This document shows positions 25,400-34,835 of a stretch of 64,000 nt of DNA, in pieces. The number at the start of each line of letters is the position of its first letter. Positions within the stretch are counted from its first letter, which is position 1. Source of the stretch: JAEZBP01 sp963832725. Lineage in GTDB: Bacteria; Myxococcota_A; Polyangia; Polyangiales; Sandaracinaceae. The notes under the pieces are model-generated. The model saw only the letters and a list, made by a program, of their open reading frames with translations. It made no database searches and was not told where the DNA came from. Made by a program: the position numbers and the translations under genes. The stretch spans positions 1,550,001 to 1,614,000 of the forward strand of contig CAWHVG010000005.1 in the NCBI GenBank assembly GCA_963832725.1, written 5' to 3'.

Positions 25400-26599
25400 A
25401 TGGCAGGACCGGGAAGCTACTGGATCGGAGCCGAGGAGCGGGCCGAGGTGCTCGACGTCATGGAGTCGGGCTACCTGTCCCGCTACGGGAGCGTCGACGA
25501 CCCCCGATTCAAACGGAAAGTGCAGAAGCTCGAGGAAGCGCTGTCCCGCTACGCCGGGGTCCGGCACGCACTCGCGCTCAGCTCCGGGACTGGCGCGCTC
25601 TGGACCGCCCTGAGCGCCCTCGGTGTCGGTCCCGGAGACGAGGTCCTGGTCCCCGGCTACACCTTCGTGGCGACCTACTCGGCCGTCGTCTTCGCCGGCG
25701 CGACGCCCGTCCTCACGGAGATCGACGAGAGCCTGACCATGGATCCCGCGGACATCGAGCGACGGATCACCGAGCGCACGAAGGCCATCGTCCCCGTCCA
25801 CATGCTGGGCAGCCCGTGCGACATGCCCGCCATCCTGGACATCGCCCGCCGACACGATCTGGTCGTGGTCGAGGACGGTTGTCAGGCGCTCGGCGCATCC
25901 CTTCACGGACGGCCCGTCGGGACCTACGGAAACCTCGGAGCGTTCTCGCTCAACTTCTTCAAGACAATCACGGCCGGAGATGGTGGGTTTCTGATCACGG
26001 ACGACGCCGAGCTCTACCGGCGCTCCTTCGCGATCCACGATCAGGGTCACTCGCCGGCCCGCGCCGGGGTGGAGATCGGCGCACGAACCATCATGGGCAT
26101 GAACCTGCGCATCAACGAGCTCACCGGCGCCGTGACGCTGGCACAGCTCCGCAAGCTCGACGCGATCACCGAGACGCTGCGCACCAAGAAGAAGAAGCTG
26201 GTCGCTCTGCTGAAGCCCGGCGCTGGATATCGTTTCAAGACGGTCCACGATCTCGAAGGTGAGTGCGGGACGGTGTTGACGCTGCTCTTCGACGACGCCG
26301 CGCGGGCGAGGCGAGTGATCCATCGGCTGGGGACCAAATCCGTGGCCGAGAGCGGCTGGCACGTCTACTCGAACATGGAGCATTTCATCGAGAAGATGCG
26401 GCTCCTCGGACAGCCCGCCGCGAAGGGCACGCTGCCGCGGACCGACGACCTGCTCGAGCGCTCGATGAACGTGAGCGTGGGCGTGGTCGACGCCGGCCTC
26501 GGCGCGGGCTTCGGCATCCACATCGACTCCACCGACGCCGAGATCGAGGCCGTGGCGGCCATGATCAACGGCGCCCTCTCGGAGAGCGCACATGGGTGA
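25400..26599 (+). CDS. DegT/DnrJ/EryC1 PLP aminotransferase in iol cluster
   Basis: 399 residues. PLP-dependent sugar/cyclitol aminotransferase: ALSSGTGALWTALSALGVGP phosphate-binding region, VVVEDGCQALGA with the PLP-ring Asp, and the Schiff-base Lys in SLNFFKTITAGDGG (~188). The family includes scyllo-inosose aminotransferases. It overlaps iolB by 8 bases, so it is the first gene of the operon. In this position it could make or break an amino-inositol from the scyllo-inosose (2-keto-inositol) that feeds the pathway; that is inference. It could instead be a nucleotide-sugar aminotransferase, but no such genes are nearby. Confidence 0.85.
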   Translation: MAGPGSYWIGAEERAEVLDVMESGYLSRYGSVDDPRFKRKVQKLEEALSRYAGVRHALALSSGTGALWTALSALGVGPGDEVLVPGYTFVATYSAVVFAGATPVLTEIDESLTMDPADIERRITERTKAIVPVHMLGSPCDMPAILDIARRHDLVVVEDGCQALGASLHGRPVGTYGNLGAFSLNFFKTITAGDGGFLITDDAELYRRSFAIHDQGHSPARAGVEIGARTIMGMNLRINELTGAVTLAQLRKLDAITETLRTKKKKLVALLKPGAGYRFKTVHDLEGECGTVLTLLFDDAARARRVIHRLGTKSVAESGWHVYSNMEHFIEKMRLLGQPAAKGTLPRTDDLLERSMNVSVGVVDAGLGAGFGIHIDSTDAEIEAVAAMINGALSESAHG

Positions 26600-27404
26600 G
26601 CGGCTGATCGGCCGCTACCGCGAGGGTTTCGGCTACGGCGAGAGCCCGATTGTGAGCGAGCTCGATACGGTCGACCCGCTCGGCTTCGACTTCTCCATCG
26701 TCCGGCTTCGCGATGGCGAGCAGCGCGAGGGGATCTCGCCCACGGAGTCGGTCTGGGTGCTGATGGGCGGCGAGGCGCAGATCACCTGCGGCGACCGAAC
26801 CCACGCCGTGAGCCGCGTCTCGCTCTTCGACGAGCCGCCCACCGCGATCTCGCTGCCGCGAAACGAGAAGCTGTCCATCCACTCGACGGGCGAGACGGAG
26901 TGGGCCGTGGCGCGGACCGAGAACGAGCGCGCGTTCGCGCCCCGCGTCTTCTTGCCGAGCGTGCTCCAGCCCGAGTATCGCGGCCGCGGTTTGGTTCAGG
27001 ACATGAGCCTCCGAAACGTGCGGCTCATCTTCGATATCCAGGCGCATCCGCTCTCCCAGTTCGTCGTCGGTGAAGTCGTCAACTACCCCGGTCGCTGGTC
27101 GAGCTATCCGCCGCATCACCACCCTCAGCCGGAGCTCTATCACTACCGCTTCACCGAGCCGCAGGGCTACGGCCACGCGGAGCTCGGGGAGCAAGTCTTC
27201 AAGGTGCGGCAGAACGACGCCATCAAGATCATGGGTGGCGAGTCGCACTCGCAATGCGCGGCGCCCGGCTACGGGATGTACTACCTGTGGATCATCCGAC
27301 ACCTGCCCGGGCAGCCCTACCGCGGGTTCGAATTCGTGCCGGAGCACCGCTGGCTGCTCGACCCCGCCAATCAGGGTTGGAGGCCTCCCGATGAAGACGA
27401 CTGA
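26592..27404 (+). CDS. iolB: 5-deoxy-glucuronate isomerase
   Basis: 270 residues, normal for IolB. It isomerises 5-deoxy-D-glucuronate to 5-dehydro-2-deoxy-D-gluconate in inositol catabolism. Bicupin (KduI/IolB) with the metal-binding signature YPPHHHPQPELYHYRF (~175) and later GESHSQCAAPGYGMYYLW, both typical. Start overlaps the aminotransferase stop by 8 bases; end overlaps the iolD start by 14 bases, showing tight translational coupling. Confidence 0.93.
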   Translation: MGERLIGRYREGFGYGESPIVSELDTVDPLGFDFSIVRLRDGEQREGISPTESVWVLMGGEAQITCGDRTHAVSRVSLFDEPPTAISLPRNEKLSIHSTGETEWAVARTENERAFAPRVFLPSVLQPEYRGRGLVQDMSLRNVRLIFDIQAHPLSQFVVGEVVNYPGRWSSYPPHHHPQPELYHYRFTEPQGYGHAELGEQVFKVRQNDAIKIMGGESHSQCAAPGYGMYYLWIIRHLPGQPYRGFEFVPEHRWLLDPANQGWRPPDEDD

Positions 27405-29253
27405 GCTCACCGTCGCGGCGGCGCTCGTCCGCTTCTTGAAGGCCCAGTACGTCGCCCGCGACGAAGTCGAGCATCGTCTCGTGCACGGGGTGTTCGGCAT
27501 CTTCGGGCACGGGAACGTGAGCGGTCTCGGGCAGGCGCTCGCCGAGCACGGCGGAAGAGACCTGCCTTTCTTCCAAGGCAAGAACGAGCAAGGGATGGTC
27601 CACGCCGCCAGCGCGTTCGCCAAGACGCGGCGCGGCCTCGGCACGCTCGCCTGCACGTCCTCGGTCGGACCCGGCGCGACCAACATGATCACCGGCGCCG
27701 CCGGCGCGACGGCCAATCGGTTGCCCGTGCTGCTCTTGCCGAGCGACGTGTTCGCGAACAGGCGTCCGGCTCCCGTCCTGCAGCAGCTCGAGCACCCGCT
27801 CAGCCAGGACATCAGCGTCAACGACTGCTTCCGACCGGTCTCGCGCTACTTCAATCGCATCCAGCGCCCCGAGCAGCTCCTGGCGGCGATGCCGGAAGCA
27901 ATGCGGGTGCTCGCCGACCCGGCCGAGCGCGGCGCAGTCACGATCTGCCTGCCCGAGGACGTGCAGACGGAAGCCTACGCGTTTCCGATCTCGTTCTTCG
28001 AGAAGCGGGTATACGAGCAAGCGCGATTCGAGGCGCCGTCACGCTCCGTCGACGAGGCCGCGCGCTGGATCCGGGCCGCTCGCCGGCCGTTGATCATCGC
28101 CGGCGGCGGCGTGTACTACGCCGAGGCCGGGGCGGCGCTCCGCGCGCTCGGCGAAGAGACCGGCATCCCGGTCGCCGTCACTCACGCCGGCAAGGGCTCG
28201 ATCCCGGACGCCCACCCGAACGCGCTCGGCGCGCTGGGCGTGAGCGGGACCTCGGCGGCGAACGCCATCGCCGAGACGGCCAATCTGGTGATCTGCATCG
28301 GAACCCGCCTCGGCGACTTCACCACCGCTTCCAAGACGGCGTTCCAGGACCCGTCAGCGCGCTTCATCGGGCTGAACATCAACGCGATGGACGCGCACAA
28401 ACACGGCGCGCTGGCGCTGCGTGGCGATGCGCGTGCCGTCCTCGAGCAGCTCGCCCCGCAGCTCGAGGGCGCCCGCGTGAGCGAAGAGCACGCTCGGGCC
28501 GTCGCGGAGGCCAAGAGCGCCTGGGAAGAGCGCTATCACGCCATCGTCTCCACCGTCGCCGACGGACCGATGACGCAAGCAAGGGTGATCCGCGTCGTGA
28601 ACGAGCACCTCGGCGGGAACGCAACCATCGTCCACGCGGCGGGCGGCCTCCCCGGCGACCTTCAGAAGCTCTGGCGGAGCCGCTCGGAGCACGACTACCA
28701 CTCCGAGTACGCCTACTCCTGCATGGGCTACGAAATCGCCGGCTCACTCGGCGTGAAGATGGCGGACCCGAGCCGCGACGTGTACGCGTTCGTGGGCGAC
28801 GGCAGCTACTTGATGCTGTGCAGCGAGCTGGTCACCGCGCGTCAGGAAGGGCTGAAGATCACGGCTCTTCTATTGGACAACGGCGGCTATCAATGCATTC
28901 ACGGTCTTCAGAAGTCTTGCGGCGGGCGTAGCTTCGGGAACGAGCTCCGCCATCGTTCGGATGGTGGCGAGCTCGACGGATCGACGCTGGAGATCGACTT
29001 CGTGCAGCACGCGGCCAGCCTCGGGCTGAAGACCTGGACGGCTCGGGAGGAGGAGGAGCTTCGCCGCGCCCTGTCGATGGCCTCCGAGCAGAAGGAAAGC
29101 GCTCTCATCTACATCCCCGTGGATCGGAAAGCGACGGTTCCATCTTTCGGATGGTGGGACGTTCCGGTCGCCGAATCCTCCGGCGAAGCGGAAGTGAGCG
29201 AGGCGCGATCGCGATACGTGCTGGAGCGCTCACGGCAGCGCTACTTCGGCTGA
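27391..29253 (+). CDS. iolD: 3D-(3,5/4)-trihydroxycyclohexane-1,2-dione hydrolase
   Basis: 620 residues. ThDP-dependent enzyme that opens the ring of the diketo-deoxyinositol to 5-deoxy-glucuronate. N-terminal Glu (FFQGKNEQGMVHAAS, ~66) activates ThDP; the ThDP/Mg motif GDGSYLMLCSEL starts near 470 and ends at LLLDNGGYQCIHGLQ. TSSVGPGATNMITGAAGAT is characteristic of IolD. The C-terminal SFGWWDVPVAE also fits the family. Start overlaps the iolB end. It acts after IolE and before IolB. Confidence 0.95.
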   Translation: MKTTELTVAAALVRFLKAQYVARDEVEHRLVHGVFGIFGHGNVSGLGQALAEHGGRDLPFFQGKNEQGMVHAASAFAKTRRGLGTLACTSSVGPGATNMITGAAGATANRLPVLLLPSDVFANRRPAPVLQQLEHPLSQDISVNDCFRPVSRYFNRIQRPEQLLAAMPEAMRVLADPAERGAVTICLPEDVQTEAYAFPISFFEKRVYEQARFEAPSRSVDEAARWIRAARRPLIIAGGGVYYAEAGAALRALGEETGIPVAVTHAGKGSIPDAHPNALGALGVSGTSAANAIAETANLVICIGTRLGDFTTASKTAFQDPSARFIGLNINAMDAHKHGALALRGDARAVLEQLAPQLEGARVSEEHARAVAEAKSAWEERYHAIVSTVADGPMTQARVIRVVNEHLGGNATIVHAAGGLPGDLQKLWRSRSEHDYHSEYAYSCMGYEIAGSLGVKMADPSRDVYAFVGDGSYLMLCSELVTARQEGLKITALLLDNGGYQCIHGLQKSCGGRSFGNELRHRSDGGELDGSTLEIDFVQHAASLGLKTWTAREEEELRRALSMASEQKESALIYIPVDRKATVPSFGWWDVPVAESSGEAEVSEARSRYVLERSRQRYFG

Positions 29254-29300
29254 CTCGAAACGACGGACGGGCCGGCGGCCCGTCGCCGGGGGACCCAGAC

Positions 29301-30185
29301 ATGATGAAGGTCGGGATCAATCCGATCGCCTGGCGGAACGGGGACTTTCCCGAGCTGGCAGGCGGCTTCGCGCTCTCGCGGTGCCTGTCCGAGATCCGAC
29401 GGGCGGGCTACGCCGGAACCGAGCTCGGCGCCGGCTTCCCCACCGAGCCGAGCGCGCTCCGCGCCGCCCTCGATCCGCACGACCTCGAGCTGATCTCGGG
29501 TTGGTACGCGTCGCGTGTGCTCTCGCGGGGCGCGGACGACGAGGAGCGGCGGTTCCGCGACTTCGCGCGTCTCTTGTCCGCCGCCGGCGCCCGTTACGCC
29601 GTGGTGGCCGAGCTGACGCGCTGCGTCCAACACGATCGACGCACCGCGTTGCGCTTCCGGCGGGGACCACGGGTGCTCGCGCCGGACGAGTGGGACCGGC
29701 TCGCGAAGGGGATCGAGCGCCTGGCCGCCATCGCCGGGGACCACGGCGTTCAGCTCGTCTACCACCCGCACATGGGCACGCTGGTCCAGGATCAGTCGCA
29801 GGTTCGCGAGCTGGTGACTCGCACGTCCAGTCGAGTCCGGCTGACCGCCGACACCGGCCACATCCGCTTCGCCGGAGACAATCCCGCGCTCTTCCTCGAA
29901 GCGTTCCGAGATCGCGTGGGACTCGTCCACCTGAAAGACGTGCGCGCCGCCGTGGTCAAGCGCTTCACGGACGCGCCGCGCAGCTTCTACGACGCCGTCC
30001 TCTCGGGCGTGTTCACCGTGCCTGGCGACGGAGATATCGATTTCGCCCGGATCTTCGACGCACTGCGGCGCGCTCGCTACGAGGGCTGGCTGGTGGTCGA
30101 GGCCGAGCAGGATCCGAAGAAAGCGGACCCTTTCCTCTACTCGAAGAAGGGGCGCGAGACGGTGCGTGCGGCGCTGGGAGTGTGA
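29301..30185 (+). CDS. iolE: Inosose dehydratase
   Basis: 294 residues. Dehydrates 2-keto-myo-inositol (scyllo-inosose). Xylose-isomerase-like TIM barrel (AP-endonuclease 2 fold) beginning MMKVGINPIAWRNGDFPEL, a family hallmark; metal ligands lie in YHPHMGTLVQ, LTADTGHI, LVHLKDVR and WLVVEAEQDP. Starts 47 bases after iolD with the same orientation. ATG 29304 is an equally possible start. Confidence 0.92.
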   Translation: MMKVGINPIAWRNGDFPELAGGFALSRCLSEIRRAGYAGTELGAGFPTEPSALRAALDPHDLELISGWYASRVLSRGADDEERRFRDFARLLSAAGARYAVVAELTRCVQHDRRTALRFRRGPRVLAPDEWDRLAKGIERLAAIAGDHGVQLVYHPHMGTLVQDQSQVRELVTRTSSRVRLTADTGHIRFAGDNPALFLEAFRDRVGLVHLKDVRAAVVKRFTDAPRSFYDAVLSGVFTVPGDGDIDFARIFDALRRARYEGWLVVEAEQDPKKADPFLYSKKGRETVRAALGV

Positions 30186-30187
30186 CC

Positions 30188-31234
30188 GTGGGAAAGATAA
30201 AAGAGATGATCGCGCTCGGCGCGGAGATGTGGAACGACTCCTGCGATCCGAGAGAGCTCGACGAGGCGGTTTCACAAGGCGCCGTCGGTGCGACCTCCAA
30301 CCCGGTCATCGTCTCCACCGTGGTGGAGCAGGACGCGGAGCGTTGGGGTCCGGTGCTCTCTCGAATCGTGCGGGATCATTCGGGCCGGAGCGACGAGGCG
30401 CTGGCGTGGCGTTTGGTCGACACGCTCGCCGTGGAAGCCAGCCGCGTGCTGATGCCCGTCTTCGAGAGGACGGAGGGCGCGAAGGGCTTCCTCAACGTGC
30501 AGGTCGATCCGACCGCAGCCCGGGATCCTGCGGCGATGCTGGCCCAGGCGCGCCACTTGGCATCGCTGGCGCCGAACATCGCGGTGAAGGTCCCGGCGAC
30601 GAAGGCCGGTCTCGTGGTGATCGAGGCGCTCTCGGCGGAGGGGATCCGTACCAACGCGACCGTCAGCTTCAGCGTCTCCCAAGCGCTGGCGGCGGCGGAG
30701 GCGATGGAGCGCGGGATGATGCGCGGCTCGGGGCGCGGCGTTTCCTTCACGCCGTATGTCACGATCATGGTCGGCCGGGTGGCCGATCACCTGAAGCGGC
30801 AACAGGACGCCGCGAAGATCCTCGCCGAGCCGGGCGCCACCGACTGGGCGGGCATCGCGGTGGCGAAGAAGGCACACCGGCTCTTGCGCGAGCGAGGGCT
30901 GCGCCCGCCGATCGTCGCGGCGGCCTACCGCCACCGGCGCCAGTGGAGCGAGCTGATCGGCGGCGGGCTGATCCAGAGCATGCCCTACGCGTGGTGGAAG
31001 GCCTTCGATGCCAGCGACCTGCCGCTCTCGCGCACGGTCGACGAGCCGGTGCCGGAGCCGATCCTCGAGGAGCTCGAGCGGCGCTTTCCCGACTTCGTGC
31101 GCGCCTACGACGAGGATGGAATGCGGCCGGAGGAGTTCGAGCACTACGGCGCCGCCGTCGCCACGCTCCGGCAGTTCGAAGAGGGCTACCGCGGGCTCGT
31201 CGCGCAGGTCCGCGCGCATCGGAGGGCGGCATGA
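30188..31234 (+). CDS. Transaldolase-family protein of the iol cluster
   Basis: 348 residues. Class I aldolase of the transaldolase family: ATSNPVIVSTV, FLNVQVDPTAARDP, Schiff-base Lys in NIAVKVPATKAG (~134), and TNATVSFSVSQALAAAEAM. The C-terminal extension is longer than TalC-type enzymes. GTG 30188 is preferred as start because GGGAG lies 7 bases upstream; GTG 30182 overlaps the iolE stop but has too short a spacing. No iolC or iolJ is seen beside it, so it may do the carbon-carbon cleavage step of the pathway or a pentose-type step. Substrate is inferred only. Confidence 0.82.
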   Translation: MGKIKEMIALGAEMWNDSCDPRELDEAVSQGAVGATSNPVIVSTVVEQDAERWGPVLSRIVRDHSGRSDEALAWRLVDTLAVEASRVLMPVFERTEGAKGFLNVQVDPTAARDPAAMLAQARHLASLAPNIAVKVPATKAGLVVIEALSAEGIRTNATVSFSVSQALAAAEAMERGMMRGSGRGVSFTPYVTIMVGRVADHLKRQQDAAKILAEPGATDWAGIAVAKKAHRLLRERGLRPPIVAAAYRHRRQWSELIGGGLIQSMPYAWWKAFDASDLPLSRTVDEPVPEPILEELERRFPDFVRAYDEDGMRPEEFEHYGAAVATLRQFEEGYRGLVAQVRAHRRAA

Positions 31235-32125
31235 AGATCGCGCTCGATCCGCACATGCACCGGCACCTCTCGCTGCGCGAGACCATTCGGCTCGCGGCCG
31301 ATCTCGGCTACCGCTACCTCGAGCTCTCGCCGCGGCCCGACTTCCTGGAGTGGTGGGTCCACCCGCGGGCGTACCCGGAGCGTGTGGCCGAGCTGAAGCG
31401 CGACCTCTCGGACTTCGGCGTTCGGCTGGCGTCCATCCTGCCGATGTACCGCTGGGCCAGCCCGAACGAGGACGAGCGGCGAGCGGCGGTGAAGTACTGG
31501 CAGAAGGCGATCGAGATCGCGGTGGAGCTCGGCTGCGACACCATGAACTCCGAGTTCACGCGCGGGCCTTCACCGAGCGCGGCCTGTGCCTGCATGGCCC
31601 GTGGCGCCACCGAGTCGAGCGAGGCAGCGTTCTGGCGGTCGATGGAGGAGCTGGTCCCCATCTTCGAGCGCGAAGGGATCACCCTCGATCTCGGAGCCGC
31701 ACCCGGAGGACTTCGTCGAGGCCAACGACGCCGCGGTCGACATGATCCGCACGCTGGCTTCGAAGAACGTTCGCTACCTCTACTGCGCACCGCACACCTT
31801 TCATCTCGGCGGCGACATGGAGGCGATGCTTCGCAAGGCCGGGCCCGTGCTCGGGCACGTACACGTGGCGGACACGATGGATCACCGCGCCTCGTCGGGG
31901 CTCCGCTACATCGTCAACCCGCCCGGCTCGAGCGTCCGCGTCCACCAGCACCTCGACATCGGCCAGGGCGAGATCGACTGGGACTGCTTCTTCCGCACCC
32001 TTCACGCGATCGGCTTCGACGGGATCGTGACGAGCTGCGTCTTCGGCTGGGAGGAGCGCGCCGAGGCGTCCTCGCGCTTCATGCGGGAGACGATCCAGCG
32101 CTACGTCGAGCGCTACTGGAGCTGA
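31231..32125 (+). CDS. Sugar-phosphate isomerase/epimerase, xylose-isomerase-like (frameshift)
   Basis: TIM-barrel protein, ~297 residues, of the IolE/hydroxypyruvate-isomerase-like superfamily. MKIALDPHMHRHLSLRETIR, ELSPRPDFLEWW and AFWRSMEELVPIFEREGITL lead into EPHPEDFVEANDAAVDMIR after a frame break near 31690. An extra G in CTCGGAG (should be CTCGAG) restores LDLEPHPEDF. Metal-type residues follow in HVHVADTMDH and HLDIGQGEIDW. ATG overlaps the transaldolase stop (ATGA), so it belongs to the operon. It may be a cyclitol or deoxysugar epimerase. Confidence 0.8.
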
Positions 32126-32276
32126 AGGCGGACGCGGGACCGCGCGAGGACACCACTCGCTTCGGCCGCGCATCGAGCGGGCCGGCCGAGGGCCGGCGCT
32201 CGGATGTCCATGGCCGCGTGAACGCCGATCGAGCAGCTCGGGGACGCGGCGCCGAGAAGTCGAAGGGTCGACAGCC

Positions 32277-32993
32277 GTGCGCCGCCTGAACATGCTGCGC
32301 GCCATGCGAGAGATCCTGATCCGCGGGCGCGGCCCGAATACGCTCGGCCTCGAGTCGCTGAAGGCTTTCACCGACGAGGTGAGGGCGGCGAAGGACGAGC
32401 CGCTCCTGATCCGCGGCGAGGGCGAGGCGTTCAGCGCCGGGCTCGATCTCGACGCGCTATCGGGCGATCTGCGCGAGCTCCTCGAGGCGATGGAGGCCTC
32501 GGCGGCGGCGCTCTTCCTCCACCCCGCGCCGACCGTGGCCTGCGTGAACGGGCACGCCATCGCCGGCGGCTGCTTGCTGGCCATCGCCTGCGATCATCGC
32601 GTGGTCGCCGACACGCCGAAGCTCCGGATGGGCATGACGGCGCTCTCGCTCGGCCTCTCGTACCCTCCGATCGTGCTCGGCATCCTCCGCCACCGATTGC
32701 CGCCGCACACCATCGAGCGCGTGCTCCTCGGCGCCTCGCGCTTCGGCCCGGAAGAGGCGGTGTCGCTCGGGGTCGTCGACGAGCTGACCGCCAATCCGCT
32801 CGCGGTCGCGCGCGCTCGGCTGACGCAGCTGGCCGAGCACCCGCGCGCCGCCTACGCGCGGACCAAACGCGCGCTTCGGGAGCCGGCGATCGCGATGGAC
32901 GAAGCGGAGCGGCAGCGCCTGGTCGAAGAGACCGTCCGCGCGTGGGATCCGGAGGCCGTCCGCGCGCGCCTTCGCCGCCTCCGAGGCGGCTGA
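32277..32993 (+). CDS. Enoyl-CoA hydratase/isomerase family protein
   Basis: 238 residues, a short crotonase. The oxyanion-hole pair is GEGEAFSAGLDLDAL and NGHAIAGGCLLAIACDHRV; RFGPEEAVSLGVVDEL is the usual downstream helix. One typical catalytic Glu is not obvious, so hydration is not assured. GTG 32277 precedes MLRAMREILIRGRG; ATG 32292 or 32304 are possible starts. A 151-base gap separates it from the cyclitol genes, so it may or may not be in their operon. Confidence 0.8.
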   Translation: MRRLNMLRAMREILIRGRGPNTLGLESLKAFTDEVRAAKDEPLLIRGEGEAFSAGLDLDALSGDLRELLEAMEASAAALFLHPAPTVACVNGHAIAGGCLLAIACDHRVVADTPKLRMGMTALSLGLSYPPIVLGILRHRLPPHTIERVLLGASRFGPEEAVSLGVVDELTANPLAVARARLTQLAEHPRAAYARTKRALREPAIAMDEAERQRLVEETVRAWDPEAVRARLRRLRGG

Positions 32994-33219
32994 GCTCGGA
33001 GCCGACCCACGTTCGTTCCGGGCCCGCCCGTAGCGTGGCGGCTCCTCGCCATGCGCTCGGCGGCGAGGCTCGGGTGGAGCGCGGAGTCCGGCCGCCGCGC
33101 GCGTCCGCGCCTCCCAGGGATGGGCCGGGCTCGGGCCGCGGTGCCGTGCGTCGGCGGGACGCCTCGCGGACACGAGGAGCGCGTCGACGCTCGGCGCCGG
33201 AACGTCGCCGTGAACGAGC

Positions 33220-33786
33220 TCAGGCCTCGGCGACGCGGGTGCCGACCACGCGGGCGGGATCGATGCCGATCGCGGTCAACGCGCCCAACCAGCGCTGCTC
33301 GTACTCGCGCTCGAACACCAGCGCCGGATCGGCCTCGGTCCAGATCCAGCTCCCCTCGCGGATCTCGTCGTCGAGCTGACCGGGCCCCCAGCCGGCGTAG
33401 CCGAGGAGCACCGCGTAGCGCTCGGGACCATCGCCGTTGGCGATGCGCTCCAGGAACGTGCGCGACGCGCTGACCGCGATGCGCGGCGTCAGATGGACTG
33501 CCTCCACGTTCTGCGACTCGCCGCTGGTCGGGTCGAAGAGGACCCACCCCGTCTCCGGCGCCACGGGGCCACCCATCCAGACCTCGCTCTTCAGCTCCGC
33601 CGCCAGGTCCTCGATCTCCAGCCCCTCGATCAACGACGACACCGGCGACTCGGTCGGGCGATTGATCACGAAGCCGAGCGCGCCGTCCTCGTCGTGCTCC
33701 ACCAAGAGCACCACGGTGTGGTGGAAGAAGGAGCAGCGCAGGCTCGGTGCCGCGACGAGCAATCCGGGCGCGAGCTTCGTGATCAC
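33220..33786 (-). CDS. YqgE/AlgH family protein
   Basis: 188 residues from GTG 33786 (VITKLAPGLLVAAPSL), the usual length. YqgE hallmarks: FFHHTVVLLVEHDEDGALGF, VINRPTE, WMGGPVAPETGWVLF, and VLLGYAGWGPGQLDDEI. Family role is unknown in general; AlgH is a transcription-related protein in Pseudomonas. An upstream ATG at 33822 is also possible. It is divergent from the acyltransferase gene. Confidence 0.9.
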   Translation of the reverse strand: MITKLAPGLLVAAPSLRCSFFHHTVVLLVEHDEDGALGFVINRPTESPVSSLIEGLEIEDLAAELKSEVWMGGPVAPETGWVLFDPTSGESQNVEAVHLTPRIAVSASRTFLERIANGDGPERYAVLLGYAGWGPGQLDDEIREGSWIWTEADPALVFEREYEQRWLGALTAIGIDPARVVGTRVAEA

Positions 33787-34025
33787 ACACCGATGCTGCC
33801 ACCTTCGGCCGCCGGTTGTCACTCGCGTTCGTGTCGGGCATCTCCTCGGCCGGCGGGACGGGGCGGCGGACGTGCCCGCGACGACGATCGTTCGAGGGCG
33901 ACCTAGGAGACTGGTGTCGAACGAGCGCTCCTCGTCTTTCCGGCGGGACAGGCCCGCGTCGCCGCCCGTCCCTCCTCCAAAATGCTTCGCCCGTCCCGCG
34001 GCGAGACGACCGGAAACGTCGAGCG

Positions 34026-34835
34026 ATGCGCCGTAACGTTGCGTCCCGAGGCGAGGAACACCATATCTTGCCGCTCGTGGACATTCTGGGCCCCCTCCGA
34101 ACGACGACGCGCTCGCTCGCCGTGGCTGCCTGGACGGCTTCGGTCGTCTACGGCCACCGCGCCGTGGCGGTGTTCCGTCGCGATCTCGACAACCCTGCAG
34201 GCAAGCGCCCCTTCATCGCGGCCTGGAGCCACGGCGTCTTCCCGCTCTTCGGCGTCGAGCTGACGCTGGTGGGCGCCGCCGCGCCCAAAGGCGGCCCCTT
34301 CCTGGTCGTCGCCAATCACCGCTCGCCACTGGACATCCTGGTGTGCATTCACCTCGCGGGCGGGGTCGTGCTCAGCCATCAAGGCGTGGCGAAGATCCCG
34401 GTGGTGGGCGGCGCCGCTCGGGCGACGGACACGATCTTCGTCGACCGGAACGACCAGAGGAGCGGTGCCAAGGCGATCCGCGCGATGCGCCGGCGGCTCC
34501 GCGAGGGGCTCAACGTCATCGCCTTCCCGGAGGGCACCACGTTCGCGGGCGACGAGGTCCGGCCCTTCAAGCGCGGCGCGTTCAGCGCGGCCAAGGGGCT
34601 CGACGTTCAGGTCCTGCCGATCGGCATCGCCTACGAGCCGGGCTGCGAGTTCGTGGACGAGAGCTTCACCCAACACCTCACGCGCATGAGCCGCCGCCGG
34701 CGCACCCGCGTGTGGGCGTGCATCGGCGATCCGATGTCCGTGCCGACCAAGCCGGGCGACGAGGAGGCGATCCGCGCCGCCATCCAGAAGCTGGTCGATC
34801 GCGCAGCGGCAGCCCGCGACGGGAGGCCGGCTTGA
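34026..34835 (+). CDS. 1-acyl-glycerol-3-phosphate acyltransferase
   Basis: 269 residues from ATG 34026 (start uncertain; GTG 34077 or TTG 34068 possible). PlsC-type phospholipid acyltransferase: catalytic NHRSPLD (HX4D) near 98, AKIPVVGGAARATDTIFVDR, and substrate motif AFPEGTTFAGDE. An N-terminal segment is weakly hydrophobic, suggesting membrane association. It transfers an acyl chain to lysophosphatidate or a related lipid. Stop overlaps the lipoprotein esterase start (TTGA), so the two are coupled. Confidence 0.88.
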   Translation: MRRNVASRGEEHHILPLVDILGPLRTTTRSLAVAAWTASVVYGHRAVAVFRRDLDNPAGKRPFIAAWSHGVFPLFGVELTLVGAAAPKGGPFLVVANHRSPLDILVCIHLAGGVVLSHQGVAKIPVVGGAARATDTIFVDRNDQRSGAKAIRAMRRRLREGLNVIAFPEGTTFAGDEVRPFKRGAFSAAKGLDVQVLPIGIAYEPGCEFVDESFTQHLTRMSRRRRTRVWACIGDPMSVPTKPGDEEAIRAAIQKLVDRAAAARDGRPA

